A program made the position numbers and the translations under genes. Below are positions 50,181 through 59,275 of a stretch of 64,000 bases of DNA, in pieces. Below the pieces are notes generated by a model. It did no database searches, was not told the DNA's origin, and saw only the letters and a list, made by a program, of their open reading frames with translations. Source of the stretch: Enterococcus mundtii (lineage in GTDB: Bacteria > Bacillota > Bacilli > Lactobacillales > Enterococcaceae); NCBI RefSeq assembly GCF_002813755.1, contig NZ_CP018061.1, positions 2,594,001 through 2,658,000 on the forward strand, given 5' to 3'. Positions within the stretch are counted from its first letter, which is position 1; the number at the start of each line of letters is the position of its first letter.

Positions 50181-51992
50181 CTATAATTCTTCCACTAATG
50201 CTTCTAATTCATTTAATCGTTGTTCAAACACGGCCATTGCATCTTCAATATAAGCTGCTTGAGTCATGTCCACACCAGCTTTCTTCATTACTTCTACTGG
50301 ATAATCGCTGTTTCCTGCTTTTAGATACGTTAGGTAAGCATCTAATGCGCCTGGTTCTTTCTCCCAGATTTTCTTCGCTAAAGCCGATGCAGCAGAAAAT
50401 CCTGTTGAGTATTGATAGACATAATAATTATAGTAGAAATGTGGGATACGTGCCCATTCATCTTTGATTTCTGGATCTTTTTCAACAGCCGGACCATAAT
50501 ACTTAGCATTTAATTCGCCATAACTTTCACTTAGGTACTCACTCGTCAAAGGTGTTCCTTTTGCATCTTCTTGGTGCATGAAGTGTTCAAACTCTGCAAA
50601 TTGTGTTTGACGGAAGATTGTTCCTTTAAAACCATCTAAATAATGATTCAAGACATAGGCACGAACCCGAGGATCTTCTTCGGTCGCTAATAAATGTTCG
50701 GTCAAAATATTTTCATTTGTTGTTGACGCAATCTCGGCTAAGAAGATTGAGTAATCGCCGTAGACGAAAGGTTGATTCGAACGTGTGAAATAGCTGTGGA
50801 CACTATGTCCCATTTCATGGACCAAAGTGAATAGTTGATCCAACGTATCATGCCAGTTCATCAGAATGTAAGGGTTGGTATCATAACTACCAGAAGAATA
50901 AGCGCCACTACGTTTTCCTTTATTCTCGACTACATCAATCCAACGGTTTGAAAATGCTTCTTTTACGACAGCAAGATATTCTTCTCCCATTGGCGCAAGT
51001 GATTCGATCGCTTTTTCTACTGCTTCTTCATACGTAAATTTGATTGGTGCTTCACCTAATACCGGCGTATACAGATCATACATGTGTAATGTATCTACGT
51101 TTAATAGTCGTTTACGTAGTTCCATATATCGATGCAATAACGGCAAATGTTTGTTCACGACAGTAACTAAAGTATCATACACACTTTCAGGAATATGGTT
51201 ATTGCTCAATGCGGCTTCTCTGGCAGAAGCATATTGACGTGCTTTTGCTTTGAAGTTGTGCCCTTTGATATGTGTTCCAAGTGTGGAAGCAAAGGTGTTT
51301 CTAAATTGTGCATATACGCTGTATAGCCCTTTGAAGGCCGCTTCACGTACTTCGCGATTGGTGCTTTCTAATAATTGACCATATACACCATGCGATAATT
51401 GGATCTTTTCACCATTCTCACCAGTGATTGTTGGGAACTCTAAATCAGCATTATTCAACACTGCAAAAGTACCACTTGAAGCACCAAAGATTTCTCCGGC
51501 TCCAGCAAGTAATGCCTCTTGATCTGCTGATAAAATGTGCGAGCGGTTATCAACCATTTGTTTGACATAATGACGATAAACTTCTAATTTTGGTTCTTCT
51601 TCAAAATATTGCCAAATTTGCTCATCAGAAAGTTGCAATACTTCTGGCTCATACCAAGCAATTGCTTCACTCACTTTTGAAAGTAAACTTCCAGCGCGAG
51701 CATACAATGCTTGATACGTCGTATTTGTCGTATCTTGGTCATTTTTTAAATGGGAATAGACATAAATAAGCTCAACTTTACGATACATTGTTAAGACAAA
51801 TTCAAGCGCCTCCAAAAATGCTGTTGCTCCATTACCTAATGTTCCTTTATAATGCTCAGAATTTTTTAATTCTTCAGTCAATTCTTCGTACTTTTTATCA
51901 AATTCTTGATCGCTTGAAAAGATTGGTGTTAGGTCCCATGTCAATTTCTCAGGCAAATCTTCTCTATTTGGTAACTTCGTTGTTTCGCTCAT
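50181..51992 (-). CDS. pepF: oligoendopeptidase F
   Basis: Cytoplasmic zinc metallopeptidase of the M3B family that cuts short peptides; 603 residues. The zinc motif HEMGHSVHSYF (about residue 385) and the third ligand region FLAEIASTTNENIL are intact. GGAG precedes the ATG at 51992 by 9 bases. In Bacillus-type order it follows coiA and precedes the yjbH (spxH) gene; here the latter is 13 kb away. Confidence 0.95.
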   Translation of the reverse strand: MSETTKLPNREDLPEKLTWDLTPIFSSDQEFDKKYEELTEELKNSEHYKGTLGNGATAFLEALEFVLTMYRKVELIYVYSHLKNDQDTTNTTYQALYARAGSLLSKVSEAIAWYEPEVLQLSDEQIWQYFEEEPKLEVYRHYVKQMVDNRSHILSADQEALLAGAGEIFGASSGTFAVLNNADLEFPTITGENGEKIQLSHGVYGQLLESTNREVREAAFKGLYSVYAQFRNTFASTLGTHIKGHNFKAKARQYASAREAALSNNHIPESVYDTLVTVVNKHLPLLHRYMELRKRLLNVDTLHMYDLYTPVLGEAPIKFTYEEAVEKAIESLAPMGEEYLAVVKEAFSNRWIDVVENKGKRSGAYSSGSYDTNPYILMNWHDTLDQLFTLVHEMGHSVHSYFTRSNQPFVYGDYSIFLAEIASTTNENILTEHLLATEEDPRVRAYVLNHYLDGFKGTIFRQTQFAEFEHFMHQEDAKGTPLTSEYLSESYGELNAKYYGPAVEKDPEIKDEWARIPHFYYNYYVYQYSTGFSAASALAKKIWEKEPGALDAYLTYLKAGNSDYPVEVMKKAGVDMTQAAYIEDAMAVFEQRLNELEALVEEL

Positions 51993-52123
51993 CTGTTCCA
52001 CTCCTTTTGTTCATCTTTGCAACTATGCTTTTCTGAATAAAAAATAATAGTTACTTTTTTACTTACTCTTTTGAGTTTATCATAACTCTTTCATGTTTTG
52101 TATATGGAATTCTTCACTGATTA

Positions 52124-53119
52124 TTATTTTTGTACTAAACGTTTACACTCTTCATAAAATAAGCGATATATTTTTTCCTCATCAATCAAAGGAAATAACC
52201 ACTCATTTTTATATTCCTTGATTTCCTGATACCACTTATCGAAAGAACTTGTTTTCTTATCACTCTCTTGGCATTTCATCTGTGAAAACAGCAAGCGATA
52301 AAAGAATACTTGTTCAGAAAAAAAGCAAAAGAAATCACTGTTTTCATAGATCCATGACTCAAGATAAAGCACATGCTTCTTTCTTAGGTAGCACTGTTCT
52401 TGTACTCCTAATACCTTTTTATTTTTTCGAATGATTTGTTTTGCTAACCAGTCTTTTGTTTTCACGGAAGGAGAGCTTGGCATTTTTCGTAATGTGCCAC
52501 TTTCGACTTCTAATATCGTCAATAGTTCCTTTTCAAAAAAAGACCAAGAAAATCGTTCAAAGCTGATTTTCCCCGATAAATCTGTGAGGATCTGACTATA
52601 TAAGTAAACCTTTTGCGTGGACCAGTCGATTTGCCAAAAGTGGAGCTGTCGTAAATCGTCGTAGTAGCAAAACTTTTTTTCTAAACTTAACCGATCGTTC
52701 TTTTTGAAAAATTTCATTCCTAATAGCCACCAAACAATGTACTCATTTGCTTTGTAATTGATCGTTCTTTCAATCATTCGCTCATAAGACAATGGAGAGC
52801 ATTGGATCTCAAACGCATGATGACCAACCAAAATATCCGGACGTTGCATCAGTTGCGATAAATAACCTTCCATTTCTACTCTTGGATAACTCTTCTTCAG
52901 CCATTGAAAACATTGTGTTTTTAAATAAAGATGTTCTTTAGATTCCGCCTCACTAAACACTTGGCAGTCTGGAGTATCGCGATGAGAAAAATGGGCGACC
53001 CTCTTCATTCCTCTTTTTAAAAATACTTGATTCCCACATTTTGGACAATAGTAATCGCACTCTTTTGTTGCATCAGTTGCTAAAAAAACAGACCCTTCTT
53101 TGTCTTTGGCGAGCAGCAT
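52124..53119 (-). CDS. coiA: competence protein CoiA-like
   Basis: A 331-residue CoiA family protein, needed for DNA uptake recombination in competent streptococci. It has an N-terminal zinc-ribbon segment YYCPKCGNQVFLKRG and a nuclease-like core (RPDILVGHHAFEIQCSPLSY) of the PD-(D/E)xK type. The ATG is 6 bases after GGGAG. It lies between mecA and pepF, the usual order. Natural competence of the host is not shown by this gene alone. Confidence 0.87.
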   Translation of the reverse strand: MLLAKDKEGSVFLATDATKECDYYCPKCGNQVFLKRGMKRVAHFSHRDTPDCQVFSEAESKEHLYLKTQCFQWLKKSYPRVEMEGYLSQLMQRPDILVGHHAFEIQCSPLSYERMIERTINYKANEYIVWWLLGMKFFKKNDRLSLEKKFCYYDDLRQLHFWQIDWSTQKVYLYSQILTDLSGKISFERFSWSFFEKELLTILEVESGTLRKMPSSPSVKTKDWLAKQIIRKNKKVLGVQEQCYLRKKHVLYLESWIYENSDFFCFFSEQVFFYRLLFSQMKCQESDKKTSSFDKWYQEIKEYKNEWLFPLIDEEKIYRLFYEECKRLVQK

Positions 53120-53153
53120 CGACTCACTCCCTTTCACTGGGTAAATACGCCAA

Positions 53154-53224
53154 CAAAAAAAGTCTCAACGAATGTTGAGACCCTCGACAAAACATACCTA
53201 GCGATTTCGACTATCGCTAGGTAT
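53154..53224 (-). terminator. two terminator hairpins behind mecA
   Basis: ATACCTAGCGAT/ATCGCTAGGTAT followed by GTCTCAAC/GTTGAGAC with eight T residues after the second on the minus strand. Confidence 0.8.
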
Positions 53225-53238
53225 TTTTATCCTACGCT

Positions 53239-53889
53239 TTATTCAAAATAAAATTTTACTCGTTCCAGAGCATTACGTTCCATCAATTGCTGTCCGTATT
53301 CGTTCAATGCTTCAGGGGTTCGTGCACTTTTTTCAGCAAATTCTAAAATACGTGCATATTGATTTTCAACATCTGTTTGATTTAGATTTTCCATCCAAAA
53401 GTGAACAACTAAATAATAACGTTCTTCTAATTGGTATAGATCTGTCCAAGCAGATTCTAATTGAACATCATTCGCAAGCTGGATCACTTGCTCAAAATCA
53501 CTGAATACAAAGATTGCTCGTTGTTCACTTGCAGTAGTTGATTCTGTTAAGTCGCTTTCCTCTTCATTCGCAAGCATTTGGCCTTGAAGAAACTCACTAA
53601 CATCTGCGCTATTCAACGTCGATTCATTGTTTTGACCTATCTCTTCGTCTGGCATATTCTTACTGATAAACAGTTCTAGGCCATCCCCTTTTGGCAAAAC
53701 TTGGAAAGTGACAGCTTCGCTACTTTGGAACTCCTCTTCAATATCCACTTCTTCTAAAATACTATAAAAAAAGTTTTCTATTTCTCTGTGGTTACCTAAT
53801 AAATCTAAAAATGAGACCCCACGTTCTTCTAGATCCTCATGACCGATCATTACACGAATCGTATTCTCATTGATATGTTCCATTTCCAT
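53239..53889 (-). CDS. mecA: adaptor protein MecA
   Basis: ClpC adaptor of 216 residues. The N-terminal substrate-binding part starts MEMEHINENTIRVMIGHEDL, then an acidic linker and the C-terminal ClpC-binding domain (FSDFEQVIQLANDV, LYQLEERYYLVVHF). GAGGTG precedes the ATG. Next to spx, itself a ClpXP target, in the usual spx-mecA-coiA-pepF order. Confidence 0.93.
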   Translation of the reverse strand: MEMEHINENTIRVMIGHEDLEERGVSFLDLLGNHREIENFFYSILEEVDIEEEFQSSEAVTFQVLPKGDGLELFISKNMPDEEIGQNNESTLNSADVSEFLQGQMLANEEESDLTESTTASEQRAIFVFSDFEQVIQLANDVQLESAWTDLYQLEERYYLVVHFWMENLNQTDVENQYARILEFAEKSARTPEALNEYGQQLMERNALERVKFYFE

Positions 53890-53999
53890 TTGCTACACCT
53901 CACTTTATCCCAACTATCCATATAGGTTAATTGTAGCGAAATAAGAATAAATGTAAAGAAAAAATCATTAAGTCCTCAAAAAACACAATCTATTTTAAT

Positions 54000-54034
54000 A
54001 AAAAAAACTCAGGAAGACATCACATCCTCCTAAG
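54000..54034 (-). terminator. spx terminator
   Basis: ACTTAGGAGGA pairs with TCTTCCTGAGT, followed by seven T residues on the minus strand. Confidence 0.8.
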
Positions 54035-54050
54035 TTTCATTCTGCGTTTT

Positions 54051-54449
54051 CTATAAACCAGCCATTAGCTGGGCTTGACGTAATTCTAATTGACGAACAT
54101 CTCGTGGTAAGAAACGACGGATTTCATCTTCATTAAAGCCGACTTGTAGACGTTTGTTATCGATCATAATTGGTCTACGTAACAAACCAGGATTGTTTTG
54201 TACAAGCTCTAAAAGTTCTTGTAATGGTAACTCATCAAGATCCATATTTAACTTTTGGAAAACTTTTGAACGGGTAGAAATAATTTCTTCTGTTCCGTCT
54301 TCCGTCATTTGTAAAATTGCTTTTAATTCAGAACTATTAAGAGGTTCTGAAAAAATATTTCGCTCTACAAATGGAATCTGATGCTCTTGCAACCACGCAC
54401 GAGCCTTTCTGCAGGAAGTACAACTTGGGGAAGTATATAGTGTTAACAA
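54051..54449 (-). CDS. spx: transcriptional regulator Spx
   Basis: A 132-residue Spx/ArsC-family protein that binds the RNA polymerase alpha C-terminal domain under thiol stress. The redox switch CTSC is at residues 10-13 ([20 protein letters not shown]) and the RPIMID motif follows near residue 92. The start is TTG with GGAG 9 bases upstream. Its degradation adaptor spxH is also in the window. Confidence 0.95.
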   Translation of the reverse strand: MLTLYTSPSCTSCRKARAWLQEHQIPFVERNIFSEPLNSSELKAILQMTEDGTEEIISTRSKVFQKLNMDLDELPLQELLELVQNNPGLLRRPIMIDNKRLQVGFNEDEIRRFLPRDVRQLELRQAQLMAGL

Positions 54450-55202
54450 CGTGCATCACTCCTTTTTGTGATTATAGCCACATTTTTGTAACAGAAGATC
54501 CTGAATATCTTCCATCTGTTTCTATTATACCTAATCAACATTTAAATAGCTAGCTTTTTTTAAAATTATTTTTTAAAAAAATGAAAGTTATCTAAGATAG
54601 ATATACAGTTAAACCAAGGTTTCTACTTTATTATCAGTTAAAAAATTAGAGTTTTCAAATACTTTTACAATATTACAAACACATAACACAGCATCTAAAA
54701 CTGTACTAATCTTTTCCAAAAGTAAAAAAATGAGAACGCTTTTTTCGCATTTAATGTTTTTTATTTATTTTAATAACAGACAATTTAAAAAACTCAGAAA
54801 ATATGTAAAACTAATAAAATGTTGATTTTAGAGCCACAATAAAATTGATCTTACCCACAACCTCTTTGAAGAAGTGAAAAATCACTCGTTATCTTACACA
54901 CTGACGTTATTTTATATTTTACTAATTTTATTTTTTCTGTATTAAAAAAACAAATTATCTTTTGTTCTATTTATTTTTACTATTATAATTCATTTGACAA
55001 AGTCGAAATAGATTTGTAGATTTCTTTATAATAAAATTAATTATTTTTAGTTAAAAAAACTAAAATACACAAACCTTATTCTGTCAAGTAATTAGAAATA
55101 TAGTAATAAAAACCTTTAAATTCCAACGTTTTTCTTGGCTTTTTTTTGATACAATAAGCGAGGATTTGTGAAAAGATAGAATTTTGAAAGGCGTGTAATA
55201 AT
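54450..55202. other. AT-rich intergenic region between spx and the HAD gene
   Basis: No gene is seen in about 750 bases. The DNA is extremely AT-rich. TATAAT-like boxes upstream of spx (minus strand, near 54462 and 54524) and TTGACA-17-TAGATT (plus strand, 54994-55022) are candidate promoters. Nothing else stands out. Confidence 0.45.
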
Positions 55203-55925
55203 TTGATTAAATCAGTTGTATTTGATGTTGACGATACAATGTATGATCAGCAACAACCATTTAAGAATTCAGTTAAAAGTGTGGTACCTCAAGTAACAGA
55301 AGAAGATATGCATGGATTATATATGCGTTTCCGCCATCACAGCGATGAGAATTTTCCAAAAGTCATGGCTGGAGAATGGACACTTGATTATATGCGTGCA
55401 CACCGCATTAGTCAGTCCTTGATCGATCTAGGTTATTCACCTATCTCTGATGAAAAATGCTTAGTTTTCCAAGAAGTCTACGAAGAGGAACTAGCAAATA
55501 TCTCTCTTCATCCTGAAGTAAAAAAAACACTTGATTTTCTTAAAGAAAAAAATGTTCCATTAGGGATCATCACCAATGGACCAACTGATCATCAAACAAA
55601 AAAATTAAATCAACTTCAATTAACAAATTGGATTCCTGCTGATTGTATGCTAGTTTCTCAAGCAACTGGCTTTCAAAAACCAGAAAAGGAAATCTTCCAA
55701 TTAGCCGAGAAAACTTTCAATATGTCACCTAATGAAACACTATACGTTGGCGATAATTACGAAAACGATGTGTTAGGTGCTAAGAGTGCCAATTGGCAGA
55801 CGTTATGGTTCAATCACCGCAAGCGTTCCATCAACGAGCGTCCGGTGTGTGATGTAGAGATCAACGAATTCGATCAACTACTATCCGCTATAAAAACTGC
55901 TGTAGGAGAGGCTCAGCTTGTCTGA
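55203..55925 (+). CDS. HAD-family hydrolase (YjjG-like)
   Basis: A 240-residue haloacid-dehalogenase phosphatase. Motif I is VFDVDDTMYD at residues 6-15, motif II IITNGPTDHQ, the conserved Lys is in ATGFQKPEKEIF, and motif IV is YVGDNYENDVLGA. The large cap fits nucleotide or sugar-phosphate phosphatases. TTG start with AAAGG upstream. Confidence 0.87.
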   Translation: MIKSVVFDVDDTMYDQQQPFKNSVKSVVPQVTEEDMHGLYMRFRHHSDENFPKVMAGEWTLDYMRAHRISQSLIDLGYSPISDEKCLVFQEVYEEELANISLHPEVKKTLDFLKEKNVPLGIITNGPTDHQTKKLNQLQLTNWIPADCMLVSQATGFQKPEKEIFQLAEKTFNMSPNETLYVGDNYENDVLGAKSANWQTLWFNHRKRSINERPVCDVEINEFDQLLSAIKTAVGEAQLV

Positions 55926-55955
55926 TCAAATAAGCATCTGCGAATAAATAAACAA

Positions 55956-56006
55956 GAAAAAAACAAGGAAGATAACTGCGCAGATTTGCGAGGCTATCTT
56001 CCTTGG
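55956..56006 (-). terminator. terminator of the SNF2 helicase gene
   Basis: CAAGGAAGATA pairs with TATCTTCCTTG around a 20-base loop; the T-run lies on the minus strand. Confidence 0.75.
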
Positions 56007-56062
56007 CTTATTTACTGTTTCCTGTATAGGAGAGTAATTACTCAATAAATGATCTTTACACT

Positions 56063-59000
56063 TTATTCGTCATTTTCACCAATACTTAGAATCAAACGAA
56101 TATCGTCTTCTGTTAATTTCGTCAATTGTTCTTCGTTTCCTTGAATCACTTTTTGGAATAATTCCCGTTTTTCTTGCTGTAAAGAATCCATTCGTTCTTC
56201 GATTGTTCCTTCAGCAATCATTCGCCATACTTCAACAACATTTTTTTGTCCAATACGATGGGCTCTTCCAGCAGCTTGTTCTTCGATCGCTGGATTCCAC
56301 CATAAATCATAAAGGATGACTGTATCTGCGCCAGTTAGATTTAATCCAGTCCCTCCTGCTTTAAGTGAAATAAGAAAGACATCTTTTTCACCCGCGTTGA
56401 AAGCATCGACCATGGTTAAACGATCTTGTGCCTTTGTACTTCCTCGTAAATAAAAGGTACTTAGCCCTAATTCAGCTAATTCCTCTTGAAGGATCGTCAA
56501 CATACCCGTAAATTGGGAGAACAACAGGACACGACGGTTATTTTCTTTTGCAGCTAGTAATAAATCTTTTACTTGTTCTAACTTACCTGATCCACCTTGG
56601 TAGTCTTCTACAAACAAACGAGGATCACAACAAATTTGACGTAAACGTGTCAGTCCTGCCAAGATGCCGATCCGATTCTTTTTGAATGACTCTGAATCCA
56701 TAGCTGATACTTCTTCACGCATTTGTCTCAAATAAGCAAGGTACACTGTTTTTTGTTCTTCCGTCAACGCAGAATAAAGATTCATTTCAGTTTTTTCTGG
56801 TAAATCTTTGAGAACTGTTTGCTTATCTCGTCTTAAGACAAAAGGTCGGATCATTTGCGCGATTTCATCTGTCGTCAATTCTCTAAAACGTGTCCGATTC
56901 GGAAAGAACCCTGGCATGATCGTAGCAAATAGTGACCATAGTTCTTCAAGGCTATTTTCGATTGGTGTCCCACTCAAAGCAAACCGCTGTGGAATATGCA
57001 ACTCTCGTAAAGCTTGAGCAGTCTTTGTGCTGCTATTTTTCACCATTTGCGCTTCATCTAAGACTAAATAATTAATCGTCGATGATTGATATTCTGAAAG
57101 ATCCTGACGTAAGCTCGCATAAGAAGTAACACGAATATCTACTTTTTCAGCTAACAAAGTTTCTCGCTCTTTCTTATTGCCATTGATCACTTGGACACTC
57201 AATGAGGGAGCAAATTTTTTCACTTCGGCTTGCCAGTTATAGATCAAACTCGCCGGTGCTACGATCAAGGCGTCCAATGAACCTTTTTCTTCTTTCTCCG
57301 AAAGCAGAAAAGCAATGGTCTGCAACGTTTTCCCTAGACCCATTTCATCAGCTAAAATGCCACCAAACTGATAATGACCTAACATTTTCAACCATTGGAA
57401 GCCTTGCTTCTGATAGTCTCTAAGCTCAGCTTGCAAATTCTTTGGTAAAGTAGCTTCGTAATTCGTAGGATTGATCAAGTCTTGAGTCATTTGTTGGAAA
57501 GAATCGCCAAAACTAGCATTACTTCCCGTAAATTGTTCTTTGATCATCAATCCTTGATTTTTTGGCACTTGGATAACGCCATCGTCTGAACGGATCGTAT
57601 CTCTGAACTGTTGTAGGATTTTGCTTGTTTGTTGGAATTCTTCTGAATCAAACGATAATACCTGTCCACTTTCTAAGGTATAAAATGAATCATTTCTTAA
57701 CAGACTCTGCAAAACATTGTCGATTTCATGCTCGTTGATTCCTGTGACATCAAAGCGGATATCTAGCCATGATCCTGTTTCTTCTACTTCGATCTGTGGT
57801 TGGTGTTTTTGTGCGTCTAGATATAATTCCCGTAATTTTTTTCCTATACGGACTTCTCCAAATTGACGAAAAACAGCTAATTCTGTCCGGAAAAACTGAT
57901 ACAATGCTTCACCTTCTGGTAATGGACGTTCGTAGCCCGTTTTATTTTTCCGGTAACGGTACATACGAAACAAATCAAGGACCCGCTGTTCTTGCGCCGT
58001 ATCTCTCAATATTTCGGTAGTTTGCTCAGCAAGCGTTTCATGTCGTTCATCTGTGGAGAACACAACATCTCCATATACAAAATCGATTCTTGCTTGGATT
58101 TGCCCTTTCATTTTTTTAAAAACAAAGACAAACTCTACTGGAATATCTGCGACTTCTGCCGTCACTTCATCGTCAATAGCAACGGTTCCTATCTGATCTA
58201 AAAGTGGTAAAATTTCTTTAAATAAAGAAGACAATTCTTTTTTGTGAAAGGCAACTTCTGGCTCTTCAAAACGTTTCATCAGTTGTTTCCAAGTCAAATA
58301 GATCGTCTGTTGCTGCTTAGTCAAATGATAGATAGTACCTTGTCTGATCCCCCACTGGTAGTGAGACAAAAACAAATCAAAGTCACTTACGGCAGTCAGT
58401 TGATACTGTGTTTCTTTCTTCTTGACTTGAAAACTTAGCGGTTTCGCATCGTCTGAAAATTGGATGCCATGATAAGTTTGATCATTGATCTGTAGTTTCA
58501 AACGTGTCGATTGATTCATACGCTCTAACAAAGATTTCGACTGATCGATTGGCAAAAGTAAGTAACGCTTGTCTAATTTCCCTTTTACCAAGACACCGTT
58601 TGCGCCTAACAATGTTTGCGTCTGTGCAATACCTGCGAATAGATCCAGTAGTTGTTGATCTTCTTGTTGGAAAACTCGATGCTCTAAACGGAATTGATAC
58701 TGCTTATTGACCGTATAGTTTTCCTCGTCCGTGTACGCCTGTAGAAACTCATAAATATTTTTTACGATGTATGTTTTCTTAGGTGTTTCTAAAAAGCCCA
58801 CACGTAGATACACTGCCAAAATAGAAAGTTCTGGATGGTATTGATTGGTTTCGATCTGTTCGACATGATAATCGATCACTAAGGGTTGCAAGGATTTAGT
58901 AGAAGTCTTCCCTTTTAATCGGGCAAATCCTTTTGTCAATAGTTCTCCTTCACTGGTCTTTTTCGTCGGTTCGATCATTTTTTGATCTTTCTGCATGATA

Positions 59001-59257
59001 CGAGAAAGTTGTTTCGATCGTAAATAAAGTTCTACTGCAACAGTGTGCTTGCAATAATGATGTTCTTCCCAGTATGGGCATTGACAGTAGTCGATTTCTT
59101 TTGCTGTACCATCTAAATCAACTAAATACAGCTCACTACCTAAAACCTCTGCATGCCACACATTTTCTTCTTGATCTGGGACAACCGATAACACACGGTC
59201 TTCTTGCAAATATTGACGCCCTCTTGCAATGACTTTTTCCGGAATACTCCATTTCAT
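56063..59257 (-). CDS. SNF2-family helicase with SWIM zinc finger
   Basis: A 1064-residue SWI2/SNF2 ATPase (RapA/HepA-like). The SWIM zinc finger is YCQCPYWEEHHYCKH (about 60-74); residues 100-600 are the poorly characterised SNF2-associated region; the motor has GILADEMGLGKTLQ (Walker A), VLDEAQMVKN and the C-terminal motif AAGRAHRIGQ. Such proteins remodel protein-DNA complexes; the precise role is unknown. GGGAG precedes the ATG. It sits 19 bases behind sbcC, so an sbcD-sbcC-SNF2 operon is likely. Confidence 0.92.
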   Translation of the reverse strand: MKWSIPEKVIARGRQYLQEDRVLSVVPDQEENVWHAEVLGSELYLVDLDGTAKEIDYCQCPYWEEHHYCKHTVAVELYLRSKQLSRIMQKDQKMIEPTKKTSEGELLTKGFARLKGKTSTKSLQPLVIDYHVEQIETNQYHPELSILAVYLRVGFLETPKKTYIVKNIYEFLQAYTDEENYTVNKQYQFRLEHRVFQQEDQQLLDLFAGIAQTQTLLGANGVLVKGKLDKRYLLLPIDQSKSLLERMNQSTRLKLQINDQTYHGIQFSDDAKPLSFQVKKKETQYQLTAVSDFDLFLSHYQWGIRQGTIYHLTKQQQTIYLTWKQLMKRFEEPEVAFHKKELSSLFKEILPLLDQIGTVAIDDEVTAEVADIPVEFVFVFKKMKGQIQARIDFVYGDVVFSTDERHETLAEQTTEILRDTAQEQRVLDLFRMYRYRKNKTGYERPLPEGEALYQFFRTELAVFRQFGEVRIGKKLRELYLDAQKHQPQIEVEETGSWLDIRFDVTGINEHEIDNVLQSLLRNDSFYTLESGQVLSFDSEEFQQTSKILQQFRDTIRSDDGVIQVPKNQGLMIKEQFTGSNASFGDSFQQMTQDLINPTNYEATLPKNLQAELRDYQKQGFQWLKMLGHYQFGGILADEMGLGKTLQTIAFLLSEKEEKGSLDALIVAPASLIYNWQAEVKKFAPSLSVQVINGNKKERETLLAEKVDIRVTSYASLRQDLSEYQSSTINYLVLDEAQMVKNSSTKTAQALRELHIPQRFALSGTPIENSLEELWSLFATIMPGFFPNRTRFRELTTDEIAQMIRPFVLRRDKQTVLKDLPEKTEMNLYSALTEEQKTVYLAYLRQMREEVSAMDSESFKKNRIGILAGLTRLRQICCDPRLFVEDYQGGSGKLEQVKDLLLAAKENNRRVLLFSQFTGMLTILQEELAELGLSTFYLRGSTKAQDRLTMVDAFNAGEKDVFLISLKAGGTGLNLTGADTVILYDLWWNPAIEEQAAGRAHRIGQKNVVEVWRMIAEGTIEERMDSLQQEKRELFQKVIQGNEEQLTKLTEDDIRLILSIGENDE

Positions 59258-59275
59258 TGTTATCAATCTCCCTTC